A DNA stretch of 64,000 nucleotides, from positions 93,307,648-93,371,647 of the forward strand of contig CM024761.1 of assembly GCA_014218235.1 (NCBI GenBank). The letters are read 5' to 3'. Position numbers and translations under genes: made by a program. The notes below the pieces were generated by a model. That model ran no database searches, was not told the DNA's origin, and worked only from the letters and a program-made list of their open reading frames with translations. Positions 22,994-34,929 of the stretch are shown here, in pieces (within the stretch, counting starts at the first letter, position 1; each line of letters opens with the position of its first letter). The DNA is from Colocasia esculenta. Taxonomy: Eukaryota; Streptophyta; Magnoliopsida; Alismatales; Araceae.

Positions 22994-24283
22994 CTTTAGG
23001 TTTAGAAGTGTACCCCATAAAGATGTCTTCATCAGATTTAGGGTCCAACTTACCTATGTCTCTTTTACCATTGTTGTGAATGAAGCATGGGCATCCAAAT
23101 GTTCTAAGATGGCTGATCTTGGGCTTCTTTTGCTTGTACAGCTCATATGCAGTCTTCTTCAGAATTGGCCTGATCATGACTCTTTTTATAATGTAACAGG
23201 CTGTATTTATGGCTTCTATCCAGAAATATCTTGGAAGGTTGTACTCAGATAGCATAGTCCTGGCCATATCCAACAGAGTTCTGTTTTTCCTCTCAGCTAC
23301 TCCATTTTACTGTGGTGTTCTTGGTGCTGAGAAATTATGTTCAATTCCCAGATCATCACAAAATTTTGTAAATCTGTCGTTTTAAAACTCTCCTCCATAA
23401 TTTGAATGGATACTGATGATGTTGTACTTCTTATCTTTCTAAACAAGTTTATTGAACTTCACAAAACTCTCAAATGTGTCATCTTTATGCTCAAGAAATG
23501 ATACCCAGGTAAATCTTGAATAATCATCAATTATAACAAATATAAAGTTCTTTCCTCCCAGGCTAGTAGTTCTCATTGGTCCAAACAAATCCATATGAAG
23601 CAGTTTTAATGGTTTGGTGGTAGTGACTACTGTCTTGGATTTGATGGAGGATCTTGCATGCTTTCCTTTTGCACACGGTTCACAAATGCTGTCTAGTCTT
23701 GAGTTTATCTTCGGCAGACCTTCCACTAGATCATGTTTGATGTGTTTTCTTATTCCATCCAAGCTGCAGTGACCTAACCTTCTGTGCCACAGTTCAGCAT
23801 TCTGCTCTTTACTTGCTGCTAGATAGATGTCTTGTTCCATCAACTCTTCTAGCTGAAGTACATATAAATTATTTTCTCTACTGGCTTCAAAGATAGTTGC
23901 ACCATCCTTGATGATCAAACATTTAGATTCTTGAAACTTGATGTGGTGACCCTTGTCGCACAACTGACTAATGGTAATTAGATTGTGCTTGAGTCCTTTG
24001 GCGCATAGAACATCTTCTATTAGGATTCTTTCGTGGCTTCCAATGGATCCGCAACCAATTACTGCCCCTTTTCCATTATCACCATAGGTTACTGTACCTT
24101 CTTCATCTTTCATGTGCGAGAACAGTCTTTTGTTTCCTGTCATATGCCTTGAGCACCCGCTGTCCAGGTACCACTTTGATGCTCTAAGGCTTCCCTGCAA
24201 CAAATCAATGAGATTTAGGTACCCAAGTTCTTTTGTGTCCTGGTTGGTTAGCTTCTTCACAGTTTCTTTTCGGAATCCATTTT
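22994..24283 (-). pseudogene. pol: Sirevirus A protease and integrase, 3' truncated
   Basis: The frame opening near 24260 has the copia protease site WYLDSGCSRHMTGN, the pre-integrase zinc region (ELWHRRLGHCSLDGI, CEPCAKGKHARSS) and the first integrase Asp (LLHMDLFGPMRTTSLGGKN). Three stops follow in integrase, each fitting a C-to-T change (CAG to TAG at 23439-23441, then two CAA to TAA). The last visible stretch, about 22994-23273, reads DMARTMLSEYNLPRYFW and LRTFGCPCFIHNNGKRD and is cut off by the Tekay LTR. Confidence 0.88.
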
Positions 24284-25990
24284 AAGTGTTTGGTTGTACA
24301 TGTTATTTTAGTGTGACCAAATTTACTACAATGAGTACAATGGGGGATATTATTTATTATCCTATTTGGTTTATGGTTCTTATTATTATTTGATTTATAG
24401 TTGGGATTTTTTTTCAGCTATAAATTTTGGCGTTGGATAGATTTTAGGATGAATGACAGTTTCTTCATTATCAGGTGGAGTATATCCTAAGGCATATTTT
24501 TTCCTACCTGATCGTCTTGCTCCTTTTAATATTAAGGAAGATTTTCCATTTGTGATTTTTTCAATTATGGCTGTTAAATATTCATTTTCTTTTGTTAGTG
24601 TGTTAATTTCATTTTAAGTTTGCTTGTGGTTTCCTGATTTCCTAAGTTTGATATCTTTCCATTTTTAGTCATTATATCTTTGCATAGCAGTTCATTTCTT
24701 CTTTTCAGTTCATAAATTTATTTTTCTAATTGTTGAGTTTTAGATTTTAGATCTGAGTTTGTTAATTCAAGACATGCAAAATTTTTCTTTGTTGTTTTTA
24801 AAAGCTTACAAACATTTTTATATTTACTGTATAATTCATTAAAAGCATCTTCTAAAGTATCTGAATCTGATTCATTGCAAGATGTAAAGGATGAGTCAGA
24901 AGTTACCTTATCATCAATATTTGCCATGAAGGACAGGTTGGCCTTTTCTTCTTCTTCTTTGCTGGAGCTTGACTCACTGTCTTAGTCACTTTTGTTGTTC
25001 CATACAGCAGCCATGTCTTTCTTCTTGTACTTTTTGAATTTCTTCATGTTGTCCTTCTTCTTAAACTCTGTCTTCTTTACTTTTTGACACTCAGCCTTGA
25101 TGTGTCCAGGGTTCTTGCACTCGTAGCATATTGGTTTAGATCTCTTGACTTCTTTGCCTTCAGATCTTTTGAAGTCTCTACCTTTCTTGAAATACCTTCT
25201 TCCTGACTAGTATTTCTTCTTAGCTAGTATGTGTTGCAGTCTTCTGGAGAGGAAAACTTCTTCATCTTCACTGCTCTCATTCTTTTATCACTTTCAGTTT
25301 CGCCATCAGAAGTGTCTTCTGTGGCCTTAAGGGCATTGTTGTGCTTCTTCTTGCTGGAGGATTCTTCCAGCCTTTCCATATTTATCTCATGAGCCATTAA
25401 CGACCTGATGAGTTTTCCAAGTGACATTCTCCTAAAATCGTTAGCTTCTCCTATTACTGTTACCTTTGGATTCCAAGAAGTTGGTAGGGATCTTAGTATT
25501 TTTCTTACCATGTCTCTAATTTCATAAGTCTTTCCAAGCCCAGCCAGACCATTGGCGATGTCTATGAATCGACTGTACATTTGAGAGATGGACTCTCCAG
25601 AATGCATTTGAAATTTTCATATTGAGCTACCAAAATATCTATTCTTGTTTCCTTTACCTTGTCAGTTCCTTCGTATGTGAGCCTTGGCTTTTCCCACATC
25701 TCCATAGCTGACATATAGGATGATATCCTGTTGAATTCTTTCTTACTCAATGAACAACACAGTATACTTTTAGCCTTGCTATTTTGATATAGTTTCTTCT
25801 TGTCCTCATCTGTCCATTTGACTTTACTGTTGGTTACCAAGAGGTCTCTTACTTCGATAATTGACCAAAGCTGGAAATCGAAACCTTGAAGGAAGAATTC
25901 CATCCGTGTCTTCCAGTAGTTGTAATCTTCACCGTCGAATAAAGGAGGTCTGTTGACAGACTGACCGTCTGCATGACCTTGAGCTGCCAT
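24284..25990 (-). pseudogene. gag: Sirevirus A Gag, broken
   Basis: The ATG at 25990 starts MAAQGHADG, followed by NYWKTRMEFFLQGFDFQLW, typical of the copia Gag domain (UBN2/DUF4219 type). A one-base deletion in the T run at about 25614 shifts the frame. The next block (MHSGESISQMYSRFIDIANG) runs to a stop at about 25205 (CAG to TAG). The zinc-knuckle region around 25080-25140 and a coiled-coil C-terminus (24718-24927) remain recognisable but contain further stops, including TTA to TAA near 24984. Confidence 0.85.
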
Positions 25991-26037
25991 TTATCTTTGC
26001 TCTTCAGATCGTGAGATCTACTTATTCGAAGGGACTT

Positions 26038-26050
26038 GGCTCTGATACCA
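26038..26050 (-). other. Primer-binding site of Sirevirus A
   Basis: On the minus strand TGGTATCAGAGCC is an exact match to the initiator-Met tRNA complement, 5 bases after the LTR end. Confidence 0.9.
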
Positions 26051-26055
26051 CTTAT

Positions 26056-26834
26056 TGCGCAGATAGCAAGCCCAAAGAGGGGGTGAATAGATTGCTAAAA
26101 AATATTTTAGAGAAATTCTTGTAAATAAAAATGCTTGACAGAGAACACTAAGTTCGATAGTTAGAGTTAGTGTTAAATAAAGACAAAGAAAGCAAACACA
26201 CAGACAACATGATATTTTTTCCTAGTTCGGATCTCCTATCACAAAGGGTCCTACGTCCAGTCCCCAAGCAACACCTTGGGATTTCACTAAGCAAGGGTAC
26301 AGTCCCCCTTAAGGACACTTACACATCCAACAACAACTGGCCTTCTCTTTTCAACCTGAAGAGGAACTAAAGCACCTAATGCAACAAGTCTTCCTTCTTG
26401 CCAAAGGGAACAACCACCCACTCAAGCAGGTCTTCTCTTCACACCCAAAGAGGAACACTCAAAGAAAATGAGTAAGAGGTGGATGGCCCCTAGACCAAGC
26501 TAATACAAATCGCTTAATCTGAGGCAAAGTTTGAGAGACAAAGAAATATCAACAAGGAACTCTCTCTCAGAACTACTCAGACTCTCAAAGGCTAAGCAAA
26601 TTGTTGTAGAGAGCTAAGAGCTATAGAAGATTGAATGAACAAGCGAGCTCTTCTTTACTTCTAAGATCCTTAGAATACAAGCTTTAGAAGTTTTTCATTT
26701 TCTATTTAACTTCTTTGAAATAATTTTCCCGTTGAAGTATCTATTGTCTCACATCTTCATGCACGTTGGAGTGAATGGTCCGAAGTGTGGAGCAAGAAAA
26801 CCCACATCCATTAATTATGAGGAAGACATTCACA
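26056..26834 (-). repeat. 5' LTR of Sirevirus A
   Basis: The plus strand reads TGCGCAGATAGC...CATTCACA. The part to about 26770 aligns with the Sirevirus B LTR from 58504, at moderate identity. It either ends naturally at the CA at 26833-26834 (779 bp) or was cut there by element X, which starts with TG at the next base. The sequence cannot decide between these. Confidence 0.75.
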
Positions 26835-29817
26835 TGTAGACACCCAATTTTGGCCCATAAGTTGAACCATATTTCTTGTTCTCTTAATGAGCCCCAACTT
26901 TGTCACTCCCGTGAGCCCATCTCTTAGCCATGTTGTGAGCCCATTAAAAGCCCAATTTTCACATTATCCCGTCTAATTATCTATTTAAGAGTCCTTATGC
27001 CTTATTATTTGATTATTCTTCTAAATAATTAATCAATAATCCAATAATAATCATTTGTTTTAACAGGACGGGTCGTGGCATCGCGTTATCAATATCGCGC
27101 CTCCTTTGGCCATCGCGAAAACCCATGCATATCCATGCATGTGCCCTTATGGTCGCGACCACCCTGGCCATGGCGATAAGCCTTGTCACGCCCCTACGAC
27201 CCATCGCGACATGATTTGCATGCGTTGGCCTCCGCAACCACCTCCTATTTATCCTCCATGGGCCTTATCTTCATCTCTAAGCAACTCCCACAACCCCATG
27301 CGCAATTTGAGGGTCCATGGCACCTTGGGACCCTCTTAGGACTCTTCGCTCTAGATTTACATCCTTTTATCACATCTTTTTGGGTAATTATCACTTAATG
27401 ATGAGGATAATCTCTCTCATTTCTATTTAAGGGACCCTTCTTGTTCAGAGGGAGGAGAGCCCTGTTTTTGCCACGAAGTGCTGCCAAATTTCCTCTACGA
27501 CTGTCCCTTAGCTCGTGGCTCACCCTTTCCCTCCCATTTCTCTCCATTTTCTCCACCAAGTCATGGCTACTTCTTCACATATGGATCTTGGTGGCTGAGG
27601 AGGCGACTTCCTACATCTTCAAGGGCTTCAACACAACCCAAGGATACTGCACCATGACCAGGGAGTCACCCCATTGGGGCTCCTTCATCCCTTCTCTCAT
27701 TTCTCTTTTCATGCATGCTATTTACTTTGTTAGATAGGAGTGCATTCCTTTTCCTTTCCCACATTTTTTATATCACCCAAAGGGTTTAAAACCACCCCCA
27801 GGTTCGTCCCCTGCATGCTTTCACTTTTCATTTCAATTTTGAATAGATACTACACTTAAATATGGTCTAACAGGGTTTCTTTTGTTGTTTTCTTCATTTT
27901 GGTAGTTACCTAAGCAAGATTTGACGAGGGGTTCTTGTCCTCTAGCCGGCTGGAGGCAGGAAGAAGGTCCACCCAACATCCTCCCGCACTGTAGAGAATG
28001 CGGCAGGCACCGACGTCGCGACAATAAAGACACACCCTGTGAGGGCGTCACGATAGCAGTCTCATCGTGACGGGGAGACCCATCGCGACATCAGTAAGTG
28101 CCCCGTTCTCACCCCCCTTTCCTAGCACGTTAGCCTAACTTCATTCTTATTTGAAGGCAACTTGTTAGGTGGAGATCACACTTCCAAATCCATGCTATTA
28201 ACGCCTCAAAAACATGTTGTGTGTCTCGAGGGGTGCGTAACCCTGTGATTACACCTTTTGGCAATCACGGTGGAACCTTCATTGCTAGCCTCATCGATGT
28301 TTGCTTGTTTGCCTGCCATGATGACATGTTTATATGCTTAAGTAGAGCTCTGTTTGGATCGTTCTTGTGTTTTATGTGTTATTCTACTCTCGGGTATTAA
28401 CTCGATGCATCGTGCGGTCACGACTGTATTGCATCCATAAAGGCGGACACGACTTCAAGTACGTGTTCCACCTCTCCCGTTCACTCTGTTCCTTTTTTGA
28501 GAGTGCTCCAATGTCTTCTTCATGCTGTCTTGTCATGTTTACAAGCGTTGATTTGTGCTAGAATCCTACTAGGGTTCAGGTTTTCCATTTATTTCATTGT
28601 TAGTTTTCAGGTTCTGTCATGACGGCTCGGGCTGCCACGAAGTTGTCGCACCAGCGGTGGGGGACACGACTGCAGGTGCGCTTTGTGTGTTACTATTTTC
28701 CATCTATGCATTGGTTTCTGTCTGCATAAGGAGTATTCATCTATTGTTTACTTTCCTCCATGACTGTATTGTGCTTTAGGTTAGTCTATTTGCCCATTGG
28801 TTGTGTGTGGTTATAGGCAGTGCTTTGTTATTATCGCGGCTGGTCTTTTAGTCACGATAAGGTCATGACAAATCCGGTGATCGCGACCTCATTAGAGACC
28901 TGTCAGACACTCAGTGTTAGTTTAGGGTAGACATTGCATGCACCTTGGTGTGCATAGGCTCATGCGTACACTACCAAATTCGTGTAGATTAGGTTTCCTC
29001 CTTGATAGTGGAGACCCTCTCACCCGCAAGCACTCGTGGGCTAACCACGGCCTGCTACCGAGGGCCTCCATAAGTCCCCGTGGTCGTACGCACGTTGTGG
29101 TTGCCAGACGGGTTGTACCCATTGTACCACTAGCTCAGGTCGTCTTGCGTGTGAGTTGTGTATTTACCTTAGTCACACCGAAGCACTTGAGTCCCTACCT
29201 ATTAGGATTCCATTTAACCAAGTGGAATTTCATTAATCAATCCATTAAAGTTTAAGTGTGAACCCTAAAATCTTAACGGTAGTCATGACAACTTAAGTGC
29301 TTGTTTGATACACTTCTTCTCATCTTATCGTCCATTCATGTGTGATGAAGTCTAGGTGTTGTTTGGTAATTTTGTCGTCTCCCCTAATTGCATAGGGGCT
29401 GTGTATGCGTCATTGTCTAGGATTCTCGATTCAGTCCCCTCCATCTGTTGTATTATATCATAATCCCTTGTTCGGTATGGATCACATCCTTACCGGTGAT
29501 GCTTTGCCCATTGGACTTCTGGAAGATGTGGCCCAACCTTCCGTGGCCACCCTCTCAGGGCACATTCAACCCCCTACTGTTGTTGACGGTCAGTCTCGCC
29601 CCCCTTCTCCTCCTGCGGGGAATGACCCGCATGCCCAATTTAGTCAACTCCTTCCACACTTAAGCCCGGACCAAGTTCAAGAATTTCTAGCCGCTGCCAA
29701 AGGCAAGAGCCCTCTATCTCCACTCTCTCATAATTTGGCCCAGCAGGCGGCCTCCTATGCCCCTGCTGCTTCTGCGCCACATGTCTCCTCCACTGTGGCA
29801 GATCAAGCACACACAGA
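26835..29817 (+). mobile_element. Element X: fragment of an unclassified LTR-type retroelement
   Basis: It starts TGTAGACACCCAATTTTGG, a form common at Ty3-type LTR starts. It has a TATA-like word (TATTTAAG near 27424), many TCGCGA palindromes, and a frame at 29477-29817 that may be the start of a Gag. It ends at a sharp junction with the Sirevirus B LTR. No second LTR, primer-binding site or pol is visible. It could be a truncated LTR plus 5' internal region; the family is unknown. Confidence 0.5.
29477..29817 (+). pseudogene. Unrecognised Pro/Ala/Ser-rich reading frame, truncated at the element X junction
   Basis: From ATG 29477 the frame reads MDHILTGDALPIGLLEDVAQ and then becomes rich in Pro, Ser and Ala (SRPPSPPAGNDPHAQFSQLL; SPDQVQEFLAAAKGKSPLSP). 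I do not recognise a family. Composition and position after a long LTR-like region suggest the N-terminus of a Gag. At about 29817 it passes into Sirevirus B LTR sequence, so its last residues before the stop at 29860 are not its own. Confidence 0.35.
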
Positions 29818-30251
29818 GATTGTGAGTAAAAGTCGAATTGCCCCTAGACCAAGCATATAAGAGATTGCTTGATCTGAGGCTAAATTTAAGAGGCAAAGAC
29901 CTGCAACACGAAAATCTCTCACAACTACACTAGCTGTCCAAAGACTAAGCAAATGAAACTCACAGAGCTGAGAGCTAAAGGTTGGTGCGCAGAAAGGAAT
30001 AAACTCTTTTTGCTGATGCTCGCAAGTGCTTGATAGATTCTATGTATGTTCCTCATTGTATATCACTTATGTATTTCTTCTTGGAGTCATCAGTCTTCCT
30101 TTTTTATCTTCTACAAATTATTTTTACCATTGAAGTAGCCGTTCAGATGCTCGTTGTCTCATAGCTTCTTGCTCGTTAGAGAAACTGGTCATAGGCATGT
30201 GGAGATGAGCCTGTAGCTATATGCGCTTGAATTGGTCCTTGCATCCTTAGG

Positions 30252-30256
30252 AATGA
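30252..30256 (+). other. Left target-site duplication of element TR
   Basis: AATGA precedes TGTAATACCCC. The right copy is AAAGA at 40143-40147. The uninterrupted Sirevirus B LTR reads AAAGA here (59356 region), so the left copy carries one mutation. Confidence 0.75.
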
Positions 30257-33200
30257 TGTAATACCCCAGATTTTTAAAACAAATAAATAAAATTATAATA
30301 ATAATTTAGATGTTGGATCGAAAATGGAAGGTAAAGATAAAAGAATTATTCGAATAATATTGAATTTGACAATATCCATTAATCTCTAAATGAGAATCCT
30401 CATAATTTAATTCCATTAAAATAAATATAAGTAATGGGCTTTATGAAATGGTTCATATAAAGGTTAATGGGCCAAATAGGAGTTTAAAAGGAAAGATTAG
30501 TAAAATATACCCCTAAATTCCAAATAATAATTTCTATAATAAATAGAAACATATGTACCACTATCGTATATGCAAGAACACATCGGAAAATTTCGTAAAA
30601 ATTGTAATTCAACCCCAAACATTATTCCTAACTGTTCCACGAAGAAATTCATGCAAAGAAAAATCCGATTGGCCAAGCCTACGTCATAATGTGACTAATT
30701 ATCCCAATTAGGAAACTAAGTCAGAAAACCGTTAACACAGAAATATAACGTGATCAAAAATCAAATGAACATGTGGGAGAGACTTCCAACATCATGTATT
30801 GATGACCCATTATCGAAAATGGACTAGTGGACCCCTCATAACCTGTGAATAAATTCAAGTAAGAAAAAATACAATTTAAATCTATAACTCTATTATTCCC
30901 TAATTAAAAGGGGAAATTCCCATAAGTTAAAATCCATTAAATGATGGGCTTTGTTAAATGGACCCTCTAAAAATTTATTGGACGAAAATAGAGATTTTTA
31001 ATAGAAGAATAATTGGAAAATAACCTCAATTCGTAACTTAAATATTACCTAAATAGAAAAGGGGGTATTGAAGCATTAAAATAAGCAATTTGGGTTGGAA
31101 TTGGATTTCAAACCCTATCCTAATAGGTTGGCCACGAAATTGCATCCCAACCTAACCCAAATAGGAGGTGGAATGCTTAGAAGGAGAATAGAAATAAGAA
31201 ATCTCAGAATTTAATAGGAAATAGAAACCCAACAAGCATAAATACACTCTAAACTCTCCATGGTCGGCCCTAACACGTTGCTGGGGCTTACTGGACGAGG
31301 AGAGGAGGCCAAGGAGGAGAGGAATTGATGAAGAGAAGGCTGGAGCAAGCTGCACCCATTGTTCTTAAAGTTCTAGCCCTAGAAGAGAAAAATAGTCAAA
31401 GGTAGACATTCTCACGTGCAAAACCTAATTAATTTTGTCTGTAGATTGTTCCATGCATCAAGAACAAAACCCTTCTTGTTTCATAATTTTCGATTGAGCT
31501 AATCTTTTCTTCTTGAATTTTAAAGTTCTACAAACATCATGACCCTGAACCCTCAACTTAAATCAAGATCTCCATTTATACTCGACCCCATACCATGAGA
31601 TTTTAACTGGAGATACTGATGAATGTTAGGCATCTTTTGCCCCTGAAAGCCCTAATTTCCATCCAGTATGTTGCTCGAATTAAATCATTTACCTGCACTG
31701 TACCATGTTCTGTGTTACTCATGCTTGATCATGCTCAAAACTGGTCAAAACCATGTTTGTTTTCAAATTCATATTTACTGTAAGTACCCTCGCATGTCCA
31801 AATCCGTTTGCAAGTGATTTTGCGATTTTTCATCCACTGTGCAATTAGTTATGAATTTCTGAACGAACCTGTGTCAAAATAGGGCAACCTGGACCGCAAT
31901 CCAAGGTGCTGCCCTTTTCCCGCTCGGACTCAGGTGCAGGACCTAAGAACACGACGGCCCGATAGGCCACATTCTCAGGGCCGTCGCGACACAGTAACTG
32001 TCGCGATCTGATCACGATAGGCCACACCATCGCGTTCTGGCCGCCTGACCTGACCGACTTGTCGCGATCCTCAAACGACCCTGTCGCGATCTAAACTGAC
32101 CCTGTCGCGACCCTTACACCAGTAACTCACGTTCTAGAGTTTTTCACCAAAACCCTACATTATAACTCAACTTGACTTTCTGCGGTAAACTCTTACCATA
32201 TTCACTGTCTTACACATAGTAAATAACGATGATAAACGTGGTTATGTGATTAATAATTTAAATGTGATTCACATGATTCAATCACACCCATGATTCTCTT
32301 ATTCACCTGCACACACCTTTGGCATGAACATAGCTCATAATGCATCTAGTAATTTATTTCAATTATATATTTAATTTTCCCTATTTTAAATGAACTTGTC
32401 TGCATTTTCTCACGATGTTTAGGAATACCGTTACCGACGCTCCACTATTCTAGAATTCCTCTAGAACGTCCAGCACTTGTTTCTATATACACACTTTCTC
32501 TTGACTTGGACAAACTCTTCATCAAATACTCCTTCTGCCGGACTAGTAAATCCTTGATCAATGTCTCCGTAAGTCTCCTCTGTCCATGGAGTCCCACATG
32601 GTCGATGAGCTGGTTGTACCCTAACACCTATGACACCCTTTAGGGATCAGTAAGATCCAAACGGCCTTTGTTTGCTCTAGCTCTTATCACACCAGACATC
32701 TGGATCTACGCATAACATGGCCAGTGGATGGGTAGTGAATTCCACTTGACTGTCGACACCAATCGTGCGGGTTGTGCAACTGTTACTATCACGGTTACCC
32801 GATGTTTCATTCGCAATGACCTATAGTTCACATCTATACTCTACTCGATCATCTATTCACGTTCTATCCGCTATCTCATCCGTTTATCTAGTACTCTCAT
32901 CTTTTCTTGGTACTCTATTTGGCCATCCATTGATTGTCTAAAGATAAACAACATAACCAATGCCAGCGCAATAGGGCCCAATCTGTTCCTGGGGATAGCG
33001 CCCGAAAAGTGCCATTTGCTAGCAGAAGTTAAATGATCAGGATGTGGTCATTACATCCAAGTGCCATACTATCATGATTAATTTAAGACAATCAAACAAA
33101 GTGCTATATTCTCTCGTTGTCTTTTGACAAACAAAGTGCTATATTCTTTCGTTGTCTATTGACAAACAAGTGCTATACTCTCTGTCGGCTATGTACGGAT

Positions 33201-33938
33201 AACAAAAGTGCAATACTATCTCGATTGACGAAAGTTAATCAAAGTGCTATACTATTTCGATTGATGAAAATCAATCAAAGTGCAATTTACTCTCTATATG
33301 GACAACTACTCTCTCACTCTCCTTGCTATACAGGTTACTTGCTATTGCTTGACAATGACATTACTTGCTATCATGAGTTATCGCTTTCTATCGTGAGTTG
33401 ATCATATTCTTTGTGCTATACTTGATTCACGTGCTATTTGAACTATGTTACTTTTGCTATTACTTTCTTGACTTTACATGGCACTCTCTATCATTAGTTA
33501 CTCTACTCTTTAAAGCATTAATCATTTAAAGCATGCTTGACCCATGAGATTTAAGTCCTACTAGGCATTATCGCTCACCCTTCGTTAATTTTTATTGGGT
33601 CTCAGGTAGTCAGACGTTGACGTTACTCACACCATTAGGACAGGACCAGAGTGATGAGCGACCTAAAGTCAAGTCATGATGTTATCCTAGTACCTTGGAG
33701 TATAGTAGTTGTTGCCTTAGATTTCCTTTTCAATGTATTGATGTCATTGAGCCTTATGTATTGGCTCTGGATTAGTGGTTGTAATAGTTTTAGTGAAATC
33801 TTCATGAAATGAAGAGTTTATTCTAATTACTGTTCATTAGACACTCTGAATCACTCAACTGTTGTGCAATTTACATTACTTTGCACTTTGCTCACGTCTC
33901 CCCGATTTATTCCGCTGCTAAATTGGCGGGGTGTGACA
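30257..33938 (+). repeat. 5' LTR of element TR
   Basis: The LTR is 3682 bp. It holds several TCGCGA palindromes (31984-32110), a TATA-like CATAAATA near 31237, and 35-bp tandem units around 33097-33170. No coding content is recognised. Similar short minus-strand frames occur in both LTRs, which only reflects common descent. Confidence 0.88.
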
Positions 33939-33940
33939 GT

Positions 33941-33953
33941 TGGTATCAGAGCC
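33941..33953 (+). other. Primer-binding site of element TR
   Basis: TGGTATCAGAGCC matches the initiator-Met tRNA complement exactly, 2 bases after the LTR. Confidence 0.92.
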
Positions 33954-34159
33954 TAGGATGTCTTAATCGGATATCTTAGGTATAGGACGTTCTAGGATGT
34001 CCTAATTGGATCTCTTAGGTCTAGGATGTCCTAGGACAAACTTCCATGACACGTGTCTAAAATCAACAATCATACCTAAGTGAGGATTGGGTAGAACCGT
34101 GGTTAAAATCTAATATGTATATACTTACACCTATTAATTTAATGCTACTTCATATCCTA

Positions 34160-34786
34160 ATGACAACCTCATTCTTGAAGGGAGCCTTAATGGACGCCGA
34201 CATGAGACCAACTCAAAGGCTAGTTCTAGCATGTTAGCAAGCCGCTCAATTGCTAGAAAGAGCTCTGGAAGCGACTAAGAAGATTAAAAAGGAGACCAAT
34301 AAGAATGGGGAGAGGAGATATAACCATGGCAAGAAGGCGAACCAGTGAAAGAAACGTAACAATGAGTTCTTCCGGATCATCTGCCTTCATTGTCATATGT
34401 CGGGACATTTGACCAAGAAGTGCTGGCGTAAGGCTGGTGCATGCCTACATTGTGGCAATTTGGAACATCAAATGCTAGATTGTCCGCTCTTAAAGGAAAC
34501 CCCCACTAGCAAAAAGGAGTGGTACACTAAGATAAAGAGCGAGCGACCAAATAGTGGTAAGGGTAACATGACGAATAAGAAGAACAGCAAGCGATTGTCC
34601 CATTGTCAAGAGGATCGATGTAACCACTGCAACAAGGCAAGCCACTTATCGAAGGACTGTTGGAAGAATCAAGGGAAGTGTTTCGGATGTGGCAGCTCAA
34701 ACCACAAGATTGGGGAATGCCCAAGGATGGAGAGCAGACGTCAAGTAGAATCAACATACCAAGATCCAGATAAGGAAGTGGCATAA
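34160..34786 (+). pseudogene. Gag-derived protein with four tandem CCHC zinc knuckles (two stops)
   Basis: From ATG 34160 (MTTSFLKGALMDADMRPTQR) the frame has a TAG after LVLAC and a TGA after KKANQ, then is open from before 34397 to the TAA at 34784-34786. Four knuckles of the form C-x2-C-x4-H-x4-C are intact: CLHCHMSGHLTKKC, CLHCGNLEHQMLDC, CNHCNKASHLSKDC and CFGCGSSNHKIGEC, separated by Lys-rich linkers. A Lys/Glu-rich helix precedes them. There is no capsid domain. Knuckles bind single-stranded nucleic acid in nucleocapsid proteins, so a role in RNA packaging in trans is plausible. A cellular zinc-knuckle gene captured by the element is a weaker alternative. Confidence 0.75.
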
Positions 34787-34913
34787 CTCTCTATAAATGA
34801 CGAGTGATAGCTGTAAAAGGTAACTCTAAACTTACCCTAATTATTTCCTTTAGGATAGAATGATGATTCATTTGTGACTGAAGAAGTCATGGAATTTGGT
34901 GGACCAAATTCTT

Positions 34914-34929
34914 TTTAAGTGGGGGAGGA
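34914..34929 (+). other. Polypurine tract of element TR
   Basis: TTTTTAAGTGGGGGAGGA directly precedes the 3' LTR start at 34930. It resembles the tract of Tekay-type elements. Confidence 0.85.

Larger units (their letters stand above)
22994..26834 (-). mobile_element. Sirevirus A (Ty1/copia), 5' half, cut by the Tekay-like element
   Basis: On the minus strand it reads LTR, PBS, gag, protease, integrase, then stops abruptly in integrase at the Tekay 3' LTR. The missing half must lie left of the Tekay 5' LTR, outside the window. The Sirevirus lineage is shown by the gag style (MAAQGHADGQSVNRPPLFDG), the LTR U5 end near a GAGGGGGTGAAT word, and close similarity to Sirevirus B. Confidence 0.9.

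Noticed and set aside
26038..26050. Met-tRNA-like words as tRNA genes (also 1069, 33941, 58486)
   Set aside because: Only the 12-13 bases complementary to a tRNA 3' end are present, each next to an LTR. They are primer-binding sites.
27106..27398. Short frames in element X (27106-27398, 28367-28779, 28938-29255) as genes
   Set aside because: No recognisable domains, no shared frame and no start context. Likely chance frames in LTR-like sequence.
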